This document shows positions 16,779-28,865 of a DNA stretch of 64,000 bases, in pieces (the stretch's first letter is position 1; every line of letters starts with the position of its first letter). The DNA lies in assembly GCA_021372375.1 (NCBI GenBank), contig JAJFUN010000125.1:1-64000 (forward strand), given 5' to 3'. The notes beneath the pieces were generated by a model. It made no database searches and had not been told where the DNA came from. It was given only the letters and a program-made list of their open reading frames with translations. The translations under genes and the position numbers were made by a program. Source of the stretch: Pelosinus sp. Its GTDB lineage: Bacteria > Bacillota > Negativicutes > Propionisporales > Propionisporaceae.

Positions 16779-16863
16779 ACAAGCTAAGAAAGTATAACAT
16801 TTCGGGTTGAGGACGAAGCCTTGCTTAACAAAATATTTGCTGCATTTTGAAAGGAGTATAATT

Positions 16864-18024
16864 ATGACTAAAATTAAAGTTATGACTGTATTTGGTACGC
16901 GCCCGGAAGCAATAAAAATGGCGTCGGTAGTACTTGAACTGCAAAAGTATCCAGAGATGATTACACCAGTGGTTGCGGTTACGGCTCAACATCGGGAAAT
17001 GCTGGATCAAGTTTTGCATTTATTTAATATTGTGCCGGATTATGATTTAGATATTATGGCGCAGGGGCAAACCTTATTTGATATCACATCTCGTGCTATG
17101 TATGGTCTTAATGACGTGCTTGCTAAGGAAAAGCCGGACATCGTGCTGGTACATGGGGATACTACCACTACCTTTGCCGGCGCCTTGGCTGCGTATTATC
17201 ATCAGACCGCTGTCGGGCATGTGGAGGCAGGCCTGAGAACTGGTGATAAATATTCTCCTTTTCCGGAAGAAATGAACCGAAAACTGACCGGTGCCTTGAC
17301 TGATCTCCATTTTGCACCTACTAATACGGCTTACAGCAATTTACTTAAGGAAAACATTGATCCAGGTAAAGTCATAGTTACTGGCAATACGGTAATTGAT
17401 GCCCTCTTGGCGACGGTGGATAAAAAATATCAGTTTACTAATGAGCTTCTGGAAAATATCGACTATGAACATAAGCGGGTTATTTTAGTTACAACACACC
17501 GCCGGGAAAACTTAGGCGAACCCATGCGCCATGTTTATAAAGCACTTAGACAAATTGCTGCTGAGTTCAGTGATACCGAGATTGTCTTTCCAGTACATAA
17601 AAATCCGCGTGTGCGTGAGGTAGTTCAGGTTGAACTTGGTGATTTACCGCATGTGCATTTAATTGATCCCCTTGATTATGAACCTTTTGCTAATTTGATG
17701 GATAGATCTTATCTGATTCTTACCGATTCCGGCGGCATTCAAGAGGAAGCGCCGGCACTCGGCAAACCTGTTTTGGTACTAAGGGATACTACCGAGCGGC
17801 CTGAAGCACTTGACGCTGGTACAGTAAAATTAATTGGCACCGACCAAGCGGTGGTCTACAATGAGACGCGAAAACTACTTGCGGAGCAGGACGAATATAA
17901 TGCTATGTCAACTGCGTGCAATCCATATGGTGATGGCTTTGCGGCTGAACGTATTGTAAAGGCTATTTTGTATCATTATAATCTCAGTGCAGACAAACCG
18001 CAGACGTTTGTGGCGCCAAAGTAA
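16864..18024 (+). CDS. wecB: UDP-N-acetylglucosamine 2-epimerase (non-hydrolysing)
   Basis: The 386-residue GT-B-fold enzyme interconverts UDP-GlcNAc and UDP-ManNAc. It has MTVFGTRPEAIKMASVV at the start, VHGDTTTTFAG, GHVEAGLRTGDKYSPFPEEMNR, TTHRRENLG and SGGIQEEAPALGKPVLVLRDTTERPEA, all family landmarks with the substrate-binding residues. aaaggag 8 nt before the ATG fixes the start; the upstream in-frame extension has no such site. It follows the WecA-type gene, as in many Clostridia, and supplies ManNAc for a surface glycan. The Bacillus name would be mnaA. Confidence 0.96.
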   Translation: MTKIKVMTVFGTRPEAIKMASVVLELQKYPEMITPVVAVTAQHREMLDQVLHLFNIVPDYDLDIMAQGQTLFDITSRAMYGLNDVLAKEKPDIVLVHGDTTTTFAGALAAYYHQTAVGHVEAGLRTGDKYSPFPEEMNRKLTGALTDLHFAPTNTAYSNLLKENIDPGKVIVTGNTVIDALLATVDKKYQFTNELLENIDYEHKRVILVTTHRRENLGEPMRHVYKALRQIAAEFSDTEIVFPVHKNPRVREVVQVELGDLPHVHLIDPLDYEPFANLMDRSYLILTDSGGIQEEAPALGKPVLVLRDTTERPEALDAGTVKLIGTDQAVVYNETRKLLAEQDEYNAMSTACNPYGDGFAAERIVKAILYHYNLSADKPQTFVAPK

Positions 18025-18111
18025 AGAACAGGAAAAAAACTTGGTATATAGCAGGAAATGTCGATTAAGTAACGAATAAAATAAGGGGAAAATATACGTT
18101 TCGAGGTATGC

Positions 18112-18140
18112 TTTACCCAAAAGTTATAATACACTATAAT
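18112..18140 (+). promoter_or_regulatory. Putative promoter of the ATP synthase operon
   Basis: TTTACC (18112-18117), 17 nt, TATAAT (18135-18140), with a second TATAAT-like box overlapping upstream. It leaves a leader of ~100 nt before atpZ. Confidence 0.55.
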
Positions 18141-18247
18141 ATAGTACTTTTACTATGCTTCATAGTGTATTTTTCCTAATTATGCAAACTATAACACGAA
18201 AAGATAATTTTTGTGTTGTGTTAATTTGGATAAATAGGGTGAAAAAG

Positions 18248-18460
18248 ATGAATGATAAAGATAAGCGCGAGCTTTTTGCAGCGTTTGGCTTAGTTAGTTC
18301 AATCGGGTTTCAGCTGGCTGCTGCGATTGGGGTAGGGTTATTTGCGGGGCGGTTCTTTGATGAATTTATGAACACTGCTCCGGCGGCTACTATTTTGGGC
18401 ATTATTTTGGGCATTTTTACTGGTGGCTGGGCTATGTATAAAAGGATTATGGGAAGATAA
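18248..18460 (+). CDS. atpZ: AtpZ/AtpI-type small membrane protein
   Basis: The 70-residue protein has two membrane helices (about 12-34 and 45-63) joined by a short loop GRFFDEFMNTAP, the AtpZ pattern. AtpZ and AtpI proteins are thought to help Mg2+ or Ca2+ uptake or c-ring assembly. The ATG at 18248 gives the family's normal length; the frame runs open upstream to 18155 but those residues do not look like the family. It opens the atp operon, 8 nt before the AtpI gene. Confidence 0.85.
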   Translation: MNDKDKRELFAAFGLVSSIGFQLAAAIGVGLFAGRFFDEFMNTAPAATILGIILGIFTGGWAMYKRIMGR

Positions 18461-18468
18461 CAGGGTAT

Positions 18469-18855
18469 ATGATGCAGGAACTTTTTTTTGAAATAATAAA
18501 AGCAGCAGGGCAGGCTTTAGTATTTATTGTCTTTCTGGCTGCCGGCGCTTATTTAGAAGGACGCCCAAGTATTGCGTTCGGTCTTTTGGTGGGGGCATTA
18601 ACAGGGATAATATACTTTAGCTTAATGGGTTACCGTCTAAAAAAGGCAGCGGGTCAATCTGCTGCTAAAGCGGTATTTTCCATGCGAATTGGTTGGTTTT
18701 TTCGGTTTGCTTTTGTTTTACTGATGCTGATTATTTCTTTGCGTGCTTCTTATATTGATTTTGGGGCGGCAGTCGTGGGATTATTCTCACTTCATATAAT
18801 TATTTTTCTCAATGCCGTAGTAAAGTTACTTAAAGACTTTACAAATCGTAAATAA
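18469..18855 (+). CDS. atpI: ATP synthase subunit I (AtpI)
   Basis: The 128-residue protein has four membrane helices (roughly 10-28, 33-53, 72-93, 97-117), as for ATP synthase subunit I, an assembly factor not kept in the final enzyme. The starts at 18469 and 18472 are both possible (adjacent ATG codons); the ribosome site (cagggt) is weak. It lies between atpZ and atpB, the conserved place. The sequence itself is poorly conserved, so the call rests on topology and position. Confidence 0.82.
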   Translation: MMQELFFEIIKAAGQALVFIVFLAAGAYLEGRPSIAFGLLVGALTGIIYFSLMGYRLKKAAGQSAAKAVFSMRIGWFFRFAFVLLMLIISLRASYIDFGAAVVGLFSLHIIIFLNAVVKLLKDFTNRK

Positions 18856-18910
18856 CTTACTAATTCAAAGGGCGGTCGTGAAAACCGCGTCTTTAGAAAG
18901 GAGTGGAAAA

Positions 18911-19594
18911 ATGGAACATGGTGCTGGAGGACACGAAATAGGTGTACATAATTTAGCGCATTTTGCTGGACTCACCTTTAATATGGATACCCTGATGATG
19001 ACGTGGCTGACGATGGCTATTGTTATAGTACTGGCCGTTTTAGCAACAAGACGTATTGAGCTTGTGCCTCGCGGGTGGCAGAATGTACTCGAACTAGCTG
19101 TATCAGCACTTTTAGAACAAATTGAAGCGACAATTGGTCCTAAGGGTAAGAAATTGGCAGCTTTTATTATTACTCTATTTTTATTTTTACTAATCAGCAA
19201 TTGGCTCGGTTTAATCCCAGGCTTTACATCTCCGACTAACGATTTGAATACAACACTGGGACTAGCGCTTTTGGTTGTGGTAATGGTACATGTGCTGGGT
19301 ATGGCAAACCGTGGACCGATAAAATATCTGAAACACTTCTTTGAGCCATATATTCCTTTTGTGTTTATCAATATAATTGAGGAAATTGCTAAACCCGTTA
19401 CCTTGGCTTTTCGTTTATTTGGGAATATATTCGCCGGCGAAGTATTGCTGTTAGTTCTGGGAATGCTGTTGCCATATGTAATTCCGACAGCTTGGCTGGC
19501 TTTTAGCGTGTTTGTCGGGGTGATACAGGCTTTTATTTTTACGATGCTGTCCATGTCCTATTTAGCGAATTCGCTGAAAGACGAGCAGCATTGA
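18911..19594 (+). CDS. atpB: ATP synthase Fo subunit a
   Basis: The 227-residue membrane subunit forms the proton half-channels beside the c ring. Landmarks are the NWLGLIPGFTSPTNDLN segment (about 97-113) and the helix EIAKPVTLAFRLFGNIFAGEVLL with the essential Arg. The ATG at 18911 follows gaaaggagtgg; the upstream extension is excluded by that site. Length is normal for Firmicutes. A His-rich N-terminus (EHGAGGHEIGVHN) lies outside the first helix. Confidence 0.97.
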   Translation: MEHGAGGHEIGVHNLAHFAGLTFNMDTLMMTWLTMAIVIVLAVLATRRIELVPRGWQNVLELAVSALLEQIEATIGPKGKKLAAFIITLFLFLLISNWLGLIPGFTSPTNDLNTTLGLALLVVVMVHVLGMANRGPIKYLKHFFEPYIPFVFINIIEEIAKPVTLAFRLFGNIFAGEVLLLVLGMLLPYVIPTAWLAFSVFVGVIQAFIFTMLSMSYLANSLKDEQH

Positions 19595-19649
19595 GAAAGT
19601 GAATAAAATTTGTTTGACATTTATGGTTTAAAAAAAGGAGGAATATGTA

Positions 19650-19901
19650 ATGGAACATGCTATTATGGTTGCTGCGGCTTTATTAGGAGCAGGCTTAACA
19701 ATCGGGTTGGCCGCAATTGGTGCTAGTATTGGTGATGGTATGGTAACCGCGAAATTTGTGGAAGGTATTGCTAGACAACCTGAAGCCAAAGGTACACTGC
19801 TTGTAAATATGCTTATCTCTGTTGGTTTGATTGAAGCAGTGCCAATTATTGCTGCTGTTGTTGCTTTGATTTTGCTGTATGCCAATCCGTTACTCAAGTA
19901 A
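19650..19901 (+). CDS. atpE: ATP synthase Fo subunit c
   Basis: The 83-residue hairpin of two helices is linked by the polar loop ARQPEAKG (41-48). The ion-carrying carboxylate is E62 in GLIEAVPII. The Na+ ligands seen after that Glu in Na+-type rings (Ser-Thr and a later Tyr) are replaced by Ala-Val and Ile, which argues for H+. The first helix carries an additional acidic residue, D29 in SIGDG, at the place of Gln in Na+-type rings. An aaaaaaggagga site gives strong translation, as expected for a subunit needed in many copies. Confidence 0.97.
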   Translation: MEHAIMVAAALLGAGLTIGLAAIGASIGDGMVTAKFVEGIARQPEAKGTLLVNMLISVGLIEAVPIIAAVVALILLYANPLLK

Positions 19902-19978
19902 TAGGAAAGAGGTTTGGGGCGATGGGAGAAGGTATTGTTCTCGCCTCTTTACACGCCTTAAAAGGAGGTGGCTTTTAG

Positions 19979-20475
19979 ATGATTGATATAAATGGGACGC
20001 TTTTAGCGCAAATTTTTAACTTTTTGATTTTAGTAGCAATCTTGGCTAAGTTTGCCTATAAGCCATTGATGAAGGGACTGGCTGACCGCCAGACACAAAT
20101 TATCAGCAATATTGAAACAGCTGAGCGGGAAAAGGCCGAGGCTGCAGCCCTGAAACGTGAATATCAGCAGCAGCTCATGGCTGCGCGGACAGAAGCGCAG
20201 GCTATTGTGGAAAAGGCCCGCAAATTAGCTGAAGAGAGTAAGGAAGAAATTTTGGCCGAAGCTCGTACGGAACATGCTAGGTTATTAAAAGCAGCCCAGG
20301 CGGAAATTGCCAGGGAACGTGATTTGGCTGTTGCGGAGCTTAAGGGTGAAGTAGTAACCTTGTCACTGGCAGCCGCTACCAAAATTATTGGCCGCAATTT
20401 AGATGCTTCCGCCAACTCAAAATTAGTGAATGAGTTTATTGAAAAACTAGATGAAAAGAAAATCGGTGGACTGCC

Positions 20476-20482
<7 letters not shown>
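19979..20482 (+). CDS. atpF: ATP synthase Fo subunit b
   Basis: The 167-residue subunit has one N-terminal membrane helix (about 5-25) and a long charged coiled coil (30-140) that forms the outer stalk joining Fo to the F1 head through delta. aaaggaggtgg lies 8 nt before the ATG. The gene overlaps atpH by 7 nt, which suggests coupled translation. Confidence 0.96.
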
Positions 20483-22579
<2,097 letters not shown>

Positions 22580-22585
22580 TTATAG

Positions 22586-23437
22586 ATGGCAAGTACACAG
22601 GATATACGCCGGCGCATCAAAAGCGTAAAAAATATTGAACAAATCACTAAGGCGATGAAAATGGTCGCGGCAGCCCGTCTCAGGCGGGCACAATCCCGGG
22701 CTATTGCCAGTAAGCCGTATACCGAAAAAATCAGTGAAGTGCTGAGAAATGTCGCGGCTAATGCCGGTGATGCAGTAAATCCGCTGCTTGCGGTGCGGGA
22801 AGTAAAACGGACAGGATACCTAATTCTTAGTGCGGACAAAGGACTCGCCGGTGCGTATTCGTCCAATCTCTTTAAAGAAGTCGTGCCGCGTATTACTGAT
22901 AAAAGTAAGGCCAGTTTTCTTACGGTAGGCCGTAAAGCCAGAGATTATTTTCGCCGGCGGCAGTATAGCGTAGACCGTGAGTATACAGGTTTTTCTGACA
23001 AGCCTACGTTTTTGGACGCCGGTGAAATTGCCAAGGCGGTAGCGGAAGGGTATATTTCCGGGAAATATGATGAAATATATATGGCATATACCGAATTTCA
23101 TTCGCCTCTTGTGCAAAAGCCTGCTATTATAAAACTTCTTCCGCTCTCGGATTATGCGGCAGGAGAGCAGCATGAAACTCATGATTATATTTTTGAGCCT
23201 TCTGCTGCTCAGGTAATGGATTTGCTGCTGCCGAAGTATGTGGAAACGGCTATATACGGGGCGCTCCTCCAGTCCGCAGCCAGTGAACTGGGTGCGCGCA
23301 TGACTGCGATGGGGTCAGCTACCGATAATGCCGAAGAACTTATTGCCAAACTGGTACTGAATTACAATAAAGTTCGGCAAGCAAACATTACACGCGAAAT
23401 TACTGAAATTGTAGGCGGCGCAGAAGCGCTGAAATAA
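22586..23437 (+). CDS. atpG: ATP synthase F1 subunit gamma
   Basis: The 283-residue rotor shaft begins STQDIRRRIKSVKNIEQITKAMKMVAAARLRRAQ, the conserved N-terminal helix, and ends with the matching C-terminal helix SELGARMTAMGSATDNAEELI...NKVRQANITREITEIVGGAEAL. Both helices form the coiled coil that turns inside the alpha3beta3 head. Length is normal. An unusual 118-nt structured repeat separates it from atpD. Confidence 0.97.
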   Translation: MASTQDIRRRIKSVKNIEQITKAMKMVAAARLRRAQSRAIASKPYTEKISEVLRNVAANAGDAVNPLLAVREVKRTGYLILSADKGLAGAYSSNLFKEVVPRITDKSKASFLTVGRKARDYFRRRQYSVDREYTGFSDKPTFLDAGEIAKAVAEGYISGKYDEIYMAYTEFHSPLVQKPAIIKLLPLSDYAAGEQHETHDYIFEPSAAQVMDLLLPKYVETAIYGALLQSAASELGARMTAMGSATDNAEELIAKLVLNYNKVRQANITREITEIVGGAEALK

Positions 23438-23450
23438 CATTAAAAATAAG

Positions 23451-25004
<1,554 letters not shown>

Positions 25005-25007
25005 CAA

Positions 25008-25424
25008 TTGGCTAAGAAAATTAGGCTAGATATTGTTACCCCTGAGCGCGTAGCTTATTCGGCAGACGTTAACATGGTCATTGCCCGGACAAGCTCCGGT
25101 GATATCGGTGTTTTGCCGGGACATGCGCCGCTTATTGCGGGACTCCAGATTGCACCGTTTCGTATTCTTTTAGATGAGGGCGAGGCGCAAATTGCCTTAA
25201 GCGGCGGATTCATTGAGGTTCAGCCGGAAAAGGTCACACTGCTTGCTAATACCGCCGAACTCGCTGAGGAGATTGACGTTGAGCGGGCGGAAAATTCTAA
25301 AAAACGGGCGGAGAGCCGCCTTAAAAGCGGTGAAGCCATTGATGCCGAACGCGCTGAAATTGCGCTTAGGCGTGCAGTTGTTCGCTTAAAAGTAGCCGAA
25401 TATGGCAAACATCCTAAGGCATAG
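25008..25424 (+). CDS. atpC: ATP synthase F1 subunit epsilon
   Basis: The 138-residue protein has the N-terminal beta sandwich (1-85: RLDIVTPERVAYS, GDIGVLPGHAPLIAGL, GGFIEVQPEKVTLLA) and the C-terminal helix pair (90-135) that can inhibit ATP hydrolysis. The start is TTG at 25008, 3 nt after atpD, with aaggggga before it. It closes the atp operon ahead of a strong terminator. Confidence 0.96.
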   Translation: MAKKIRLDIVTPERVAYSADVNMVIARTSSGDIGVLPGHAPLIAGLQIAPFRILLDEGEAQIALSGGFIEVQPEKVTLLANTAELAEEIDVERAENSKKRAESRLKSGEAIDAERAEIALRRAVVRLKVAEYGKHPKA

Positions 25425-25428
25425 CGAA

Positions 25429-25464
25429 AGGGTTGTCTCAAATTTGGGACAATCCTTTTTTTTA
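25429..25464 (+). terminator. Rho-independent terminator of the atp operon
   Basis: agggttgtctc and gggacaatcct pair (two wobble pairs) around aaattt; T8 follows. Confidence 0.88.
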
Positions 25465-25544
25465 TAATTAGCATATTTTACATTGCATAACTTCCCTAGA
25501 AAATGGCAAGAATGAACGTAACGAATTCTAAGTCGAGGGGAAGT

Positions 25545-26309
25545 ATGTGGATTGTGAATAAAGTTATGTATGGTCTTATAACTCTTATATTTGTTTATTT
25601 TCTGACAGGGTTTCTCCAGCAGTTTGCGTTTGGCAGCATTCCAAGTGAGCCTTTACTTGATGCACTCCATTCAACAGGCGGCAAAGTCAAAGAGGTTAGT
25701 ATTAATGGCTGGGGCCAGCTGCCAGACGGCAATTTTACGGCAGAGCAGCTAAGCGGCATGGCTGGGAGTGCGATGAGTCAGCTAGGTCTTAATAAAGACG
25801 ATTATACCATAAGCCAAACCGAGGATGCGCGGCGGCTTTGCGTGCGGGCTGAAGCCGTTCAAGATGAGCTGCATGCGGTTATCTTAGTACAAACGCTCAA
25901 GGCAGCACAAAGTGAAGCTGCGAAAGGATATGTGGTCGTTAATATCGAACTCAATAATAGTAATAATAGGGATTTGATCAATTGGCAGCAGCAACTTAAA
26001 AATATAATTAAGGAATTTGGCTGTTTGCCGCATATTAATACTTGCCTCACAGGCTGGCTTGATGGTAAACTATTGAAGGAAGAATGGGGCATCCGTCTGG
26101 AAAATGCATTTCAGGCGGCAAAGGCAACGACTGTGGATAGAATTCAGTATACCGATTTTGCAAGTTATACAGGATATTCGCCGGTAATCGCTGATTACGT
26201 TCAATATGGAAATAAGAAGGTAAATGTTAATATAGCGATGCGTTATAGCCCGCATGATAACCGTACATATATTATAGTTGGTTCTCCGGTAATTACCAGA
26301 GAGTACTGA
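25545..26309 (+). CDS. YwmB-family protein (DUF1779)
   Basis: The 254-residue protein has a signal or anchor helix at about 5-28 and a mixed alpha/beta domain behind it. It is called YwmB-like mainly from position: in Bacillus the order is atpC - (small genes) - ywmB - murAA - spoIID, and the same order is seen here. The internal segments [33 protein letters not shown] and a C-terminal region ending [28 protein letters not shown] fit a secreted, non-enzymatic domain. The ATG at 25545 has gaggggaagt directly before it; an ATG at 25503 does not. The function is not known. Confidence 0.75.
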   Translation: MWIVNKVMYGLITLIFVYFLTGFLQQFAFGSIPSEPLLDALHSTGGKVKEVSINGWGQLPDGNFTAEQLSGMAGSAMSQLGLNKDDYTISQTEDARRLCVRAEAVQDELHAVILVQTLKAAQSEAAKGYVVVNIELNNSNNRDLINWQQQLKNIIKEFGCLPHINTCLTGWLDGKLLKEEWGIRLENAFQAAKATTVDRIQYTDFASYTGYSPVIADYVQYGNKKVNVNIAMRYSPHDNRTYIIVGSPVITREY

Positions 26310-26343
26310 CTTAAGTAGCAGTTTTGGGAGGAACCTTACTATT

Positions 26344-27603
26344 ATGGAAAAGCTAATTATCAGTGGGGGTAAAAGGTTAACTGGTACTGTCAAAATTAGC
26401 GGCGCAAAAAATGCTGTGCTGCCGTTAATTGCTGCAACCTTGCTGGGGGCAACGCCAAGTACGCTGGAAGAGATTCCAGATCTTGAAGATGTGCGTACTT
26501 TTGCCAAAGTACTCGAGCAGCTCGGCGTTGGCGTTAAACGTGACGATAAGTCACTCTTGACAGTAGACAGTTCCAATATTGCCAGTTGTGAAGCACCGTA
26601 TGAGCTGGTGCGCAAGATGCGAGCATCCTTTTTAATTATGGGACCGCTTTTGGCGCGTCGCGGTATGGCTAAAATTTCACTGCCTGGTGGCTGTGCTATC
26701 GGCACGCGCCCAATTGATTTACATCTCAAAGGGTTTGAGGCCTTAGGGGCCAAAATTGATATTGGACATGGCTATATTGAAGCCAAGGCGCCAGAAGGAC
26801 TTAAGGGCGCTAGAATTTATCTTGATTTTCCAAGTGTTGGTGCGACCGAAAATATTATTATGGCGGCAGCACTGGCCAAAGGCCAGACAATCCTTGAGAA
26901 TCCGGCGCATGAACCGGAAATTGTTGATTTGGCAAATTTTCTAAATGTTATGGGTGCGCGAATTCGCGGCGCCGGAACCAATGTAATTAAAATTGATGGT
27001 GTAGAAGAACTGCATGGCGCTAATTATACGGTGATACCTGACCGCATTGAAGCCGGTACATATATGGTAGCTGCTGCCATGACGGCAGGTGATGTTTGGA
27101 TTGAAAATGCCATAATTGAACATTTAAAGCCGGTTGTGGCCAAACTAAAAGAAGCCGGGGTACTAATTGATGAGGAAATTAACGGTGTAAGGGTACGAGG
27201 TACCGGCGAACTAAAAGCAGTGGATATTAAGACCTTGCCCTATCCGGGCTTTCCCACCGATATGCAGGCACAGTTTATGGCCATGCTTACTATTGCACAA
27301 GGTACAGGCGTAGTAACTGAGACGGTATTTGAAAATCGTTTTATGCATGTTGATGAACTAAAACGTATGGGCGCCAATATAAAAATTGATGGCCGCAGTG
27401 CGGTGGTCGAGGGCGTCAAAAAACTGACCGGCTGTCCGGTCAAGGCTACTGATTTGAGAGCAGGGGCTGCCATGGTGCTTGCCGGCTTAGTAGCAGAAGG
27501 TCAGACTGAGGTTGGCTATATACACCATATTGATCGCGGTTATGATGGAATTGTCGACAAATTGCGGGCAATTGGTGCTGATATTGTACGCGTCAATAAA
27601 TAA
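26344..27603 (+). CDS. murA: UDP-N-acetylglucosamine 1-carboxyvinyltransferase
   Basis: The 419-residue enzyme transfers enolpyruvate from PEP to UDP-GlcNAc, the first committed step of peptidoglycan synthesis. It has the N-terminal [18 protein letters not shown], the catalytic-loop C117 ([10 protein letters not shown]; this Cys is the fosfomycin target) and the C-terminal [13 protein letters not shown] and [17 protein letters not shown]. ggaggaacc precedes the ATG. It follows the YwmB-like gene and precedes spoIID, as in Bacillus (murAA). Confidence 0.98.
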   Translation: MEKLIISGGKRLTGTVKISGAKNAVLPLIAATLLGATPSTLEEIPDLEDVRTFAKVLEQLGVGVKRDDKSLLTVDSSNIASCEAPYELVRKMRASFLIMGPLLARRGMAKISLPGGCAIGTRPIDLHLKGFEALGAKIDIGHGYIEAKAPEGLKGARIYLDFPSVGATENIIMAAALAKGQTILENPAHEPEIVDLANFLNVMGARIRGAGTNVIKIDGVEELHGANYTVIPDRIEAGTYMVAAAMTAGDVWIENAIIEHLKPVVAKLKEAGVLIDEEINGVRVRGTGELKAVDIKTLPYPGFPTDMQAQFMAMLTIAQGTGVVTETVFENRFMHVDELKRMGANIKIDGRSAVVEGVKKLTGCPVKATDLRAGAAMVLAGLVAEGQTEVGYIHHIDRGYDGIVDKLRAIGADIVRVNK

Positions 27604-27627
27604 TGCAATTATATTCATAAGTTTTTA

Positions 27628-27676
27628 AGGGTTGCACTAAATAGGGGAAATCTTATTTGGCTGCAACCCTCTTTAC
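27628..27676 (+). terminator. Probable terminator behind murA
   Basis: agggttgca and tgcaaccct form a 9-bp stem around ~28 nt, which contains a smaller A/T-rich pairing; ctttacattt follows. The T tract is weak. Confidence 0.5.
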
Positions 27677-27685
27677 ATTTATATG

Positions 27686-27714
27686 TAATATTTTTCCTCC
27701 ATGTAGCATATAAT
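27686..27714 (+). promoter_or_regulatory. Sigma-E-type (mother-cell) promoter before spoIID
   Basis: TAATATT (27686-27692), 14 nt, CATATAAT (27707-27714). This fits the Bacillus sigma-E pattern KMATATT-N14/15-CATACAMT at all seven -35 positions and seven of eight -10 positions. It lies 45 nt before the spoIID GTG; Bacillus spoIID is sigma-E dependent. Confidence 0.6.
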
Positions 27715-27759
27715 CCTTAAAAAATGATGTTTGGTAAGAAAAAGCAGGAGGGGCGCTGA

Positions 27760-28758
27760 GTGAAAAAGGTACTTGCGGCTACCGCAATTTTGGTGCTTGT
27801 TATGGTTATTGCCATTCCGGCGTTAGTGGTATGCAGTATAATCCAGGTACCATCGCAGCGTGAAACCGGGAGTAGAGCGGCATTAGAAACGGATAAAGAT
27901 TCAACTATTAAAGTATATATGGCAAATACGCAAAAGATAGCAGAACTGAAGCTTGAAGAATACATAAAAGGGGTAGTGGCGGCAGAGATGCCAGCGCAAT
28001 TTGAACTGGAAGCGCTTAAAGCGCAGGCTGTTGCTGCACGTACCTATGCAGTAAAACATATGGCGGTTTTTGGGGGAGCAGGCTTAGCTGAACATCCTGG
28101 AGCAGATATTACTACAGACAGCAAGGAAGGACAGGCGTGGCTTAGCGAGAGTGAGTTAAAAAGTAAGTGGGGGGGGAGCTTTGAGGCAAATTTTGAAAAA
28201 ATCAGTGAAGCGGTAGACGGGACGCGGGGGCTTATACTAACTTATAACGGTGAACCCATTCAGGCGGTGTTTCACTCTACCAGTGGGGAAAGGACAGCTA
28301 GTGCCAAAGAGGTGTGGGGGTTTGATTATCCATATTTACAAAGTGTAGCGTGCAAATTTGACAAGGCTTCGCCCCGCTACAGTCAAGATGCCGATGTGTC
28401 GCTCGCTCAGCTGGAGAGTAAACTTGGCAGCGAAACTGGCGTTATGGCAGCCATGCAAAGCGGGGCAGGTGCTGTGCAGATTGTTGATCGTACTTCTTCA
28501 GGACGGGTGGATAAAGTGCGGATTGGCAGTAAGGTTTTTACCGGCAGCGAAGTGCGTGAAAAATTGGCACTAAAGTCAACAAACTTTAGTATCGAACAAC
28601 AAGGGGAAAAGCTGGTATTTAAAACTATAGGCTATGGGCATGGAGTAGGACTGTGTCAATATGGCGCTAATGGTATGGCTAAAGAGGGCAAAGATTTTAG
28701 GCAAATTGTTACATATTATTATACAGGTGTGGCAATTAAGAACATTGCGGGCAATTAA
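27760..28758 (+). CDS. spoIID: Stage II sporulation protein D, lytic transglycosylase
   Basis: The 332-residue protein has an N-terminal membrane anchor (about 4-26) and the SpoIID domain (from ~55): VAAEMPAQFELEALKAQAVAARTYA with the catalytic Glu, FHSTSGERTASAKEVWGFDYPYLQSV, and the C-terminal GYGHGVGLCQYGANGMAKEGKDFRQIVTYYYTGV. It cuts denuded glycan strands in the septum during engulfment. The start is GTG at 27760 after gcaggagggg. Its promoter has the sigma-E form and a terminator follows. Residue pattern and genomic place are both standard. Confidence 0.97.
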   Translation: MKKVLAATAILVLVMVIAIPALVVCSIIQVPSQRETGSRAALETDKDSTIKVYMANTQKIAELKLEEYIKGVVAAEMPAQFELEALKAQAVAARTYAVKHMAVFGGAGLAEHPGADITTDSKEGQAWLSESELKSKWGGSFEANFEKISEAVDGTRGLILTYNGEPIQAVFHSTSGERTASAKEVWGFDYPYLQSVACKFDKASPRYSQDADVSLAQLESKLGSETGVMAAMQSGAGAVQIVDRTSSGRVDKVRIGSKVFTGSEVREKLALKSTNFSIEQQGEKLVFKTIGYGHGVGLCQYGANGMAKEGKDFRQIVTYYYTGVAIKNIAGN

Positions 28759-28761
28759 GCA

Positions 28762-28786
28762 GGTCGTCTTTTTAGGCGGCCTTTTC
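28762..28786 (+). terminator. Terminator behind spoIID
   Basis: ggtcgtc and ggcggcc pair (two G-T) around ttttta; ttttcctt follows. Confidence 0.7.
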
Positions 28787-28817
28787 CTTGAATTTTCCTA
28801 TTAAATAAACATGCAGT

Positions 28818-28848
28818 GTTTTATTTATACCGGCAAATGGGCAAACTA
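28818..28848 (+). promoter_or_regulatory. Possible sigma-F-type (forespore) promoter before the spoIIQ-like gene
   Basis: GGGCAAACTA (28839-28848) fits the sigma-F/G -10 pattern GGNNANANTR at every fixed position. GTTTTA lies 15 nt upstream as a loose -35 (consensus GYATA). Bacillus spoIIQ is sigma-F dependent. Confidence 0.45.
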
Positions 28849-28865
28849 GCACTGAGGTGAATAGT

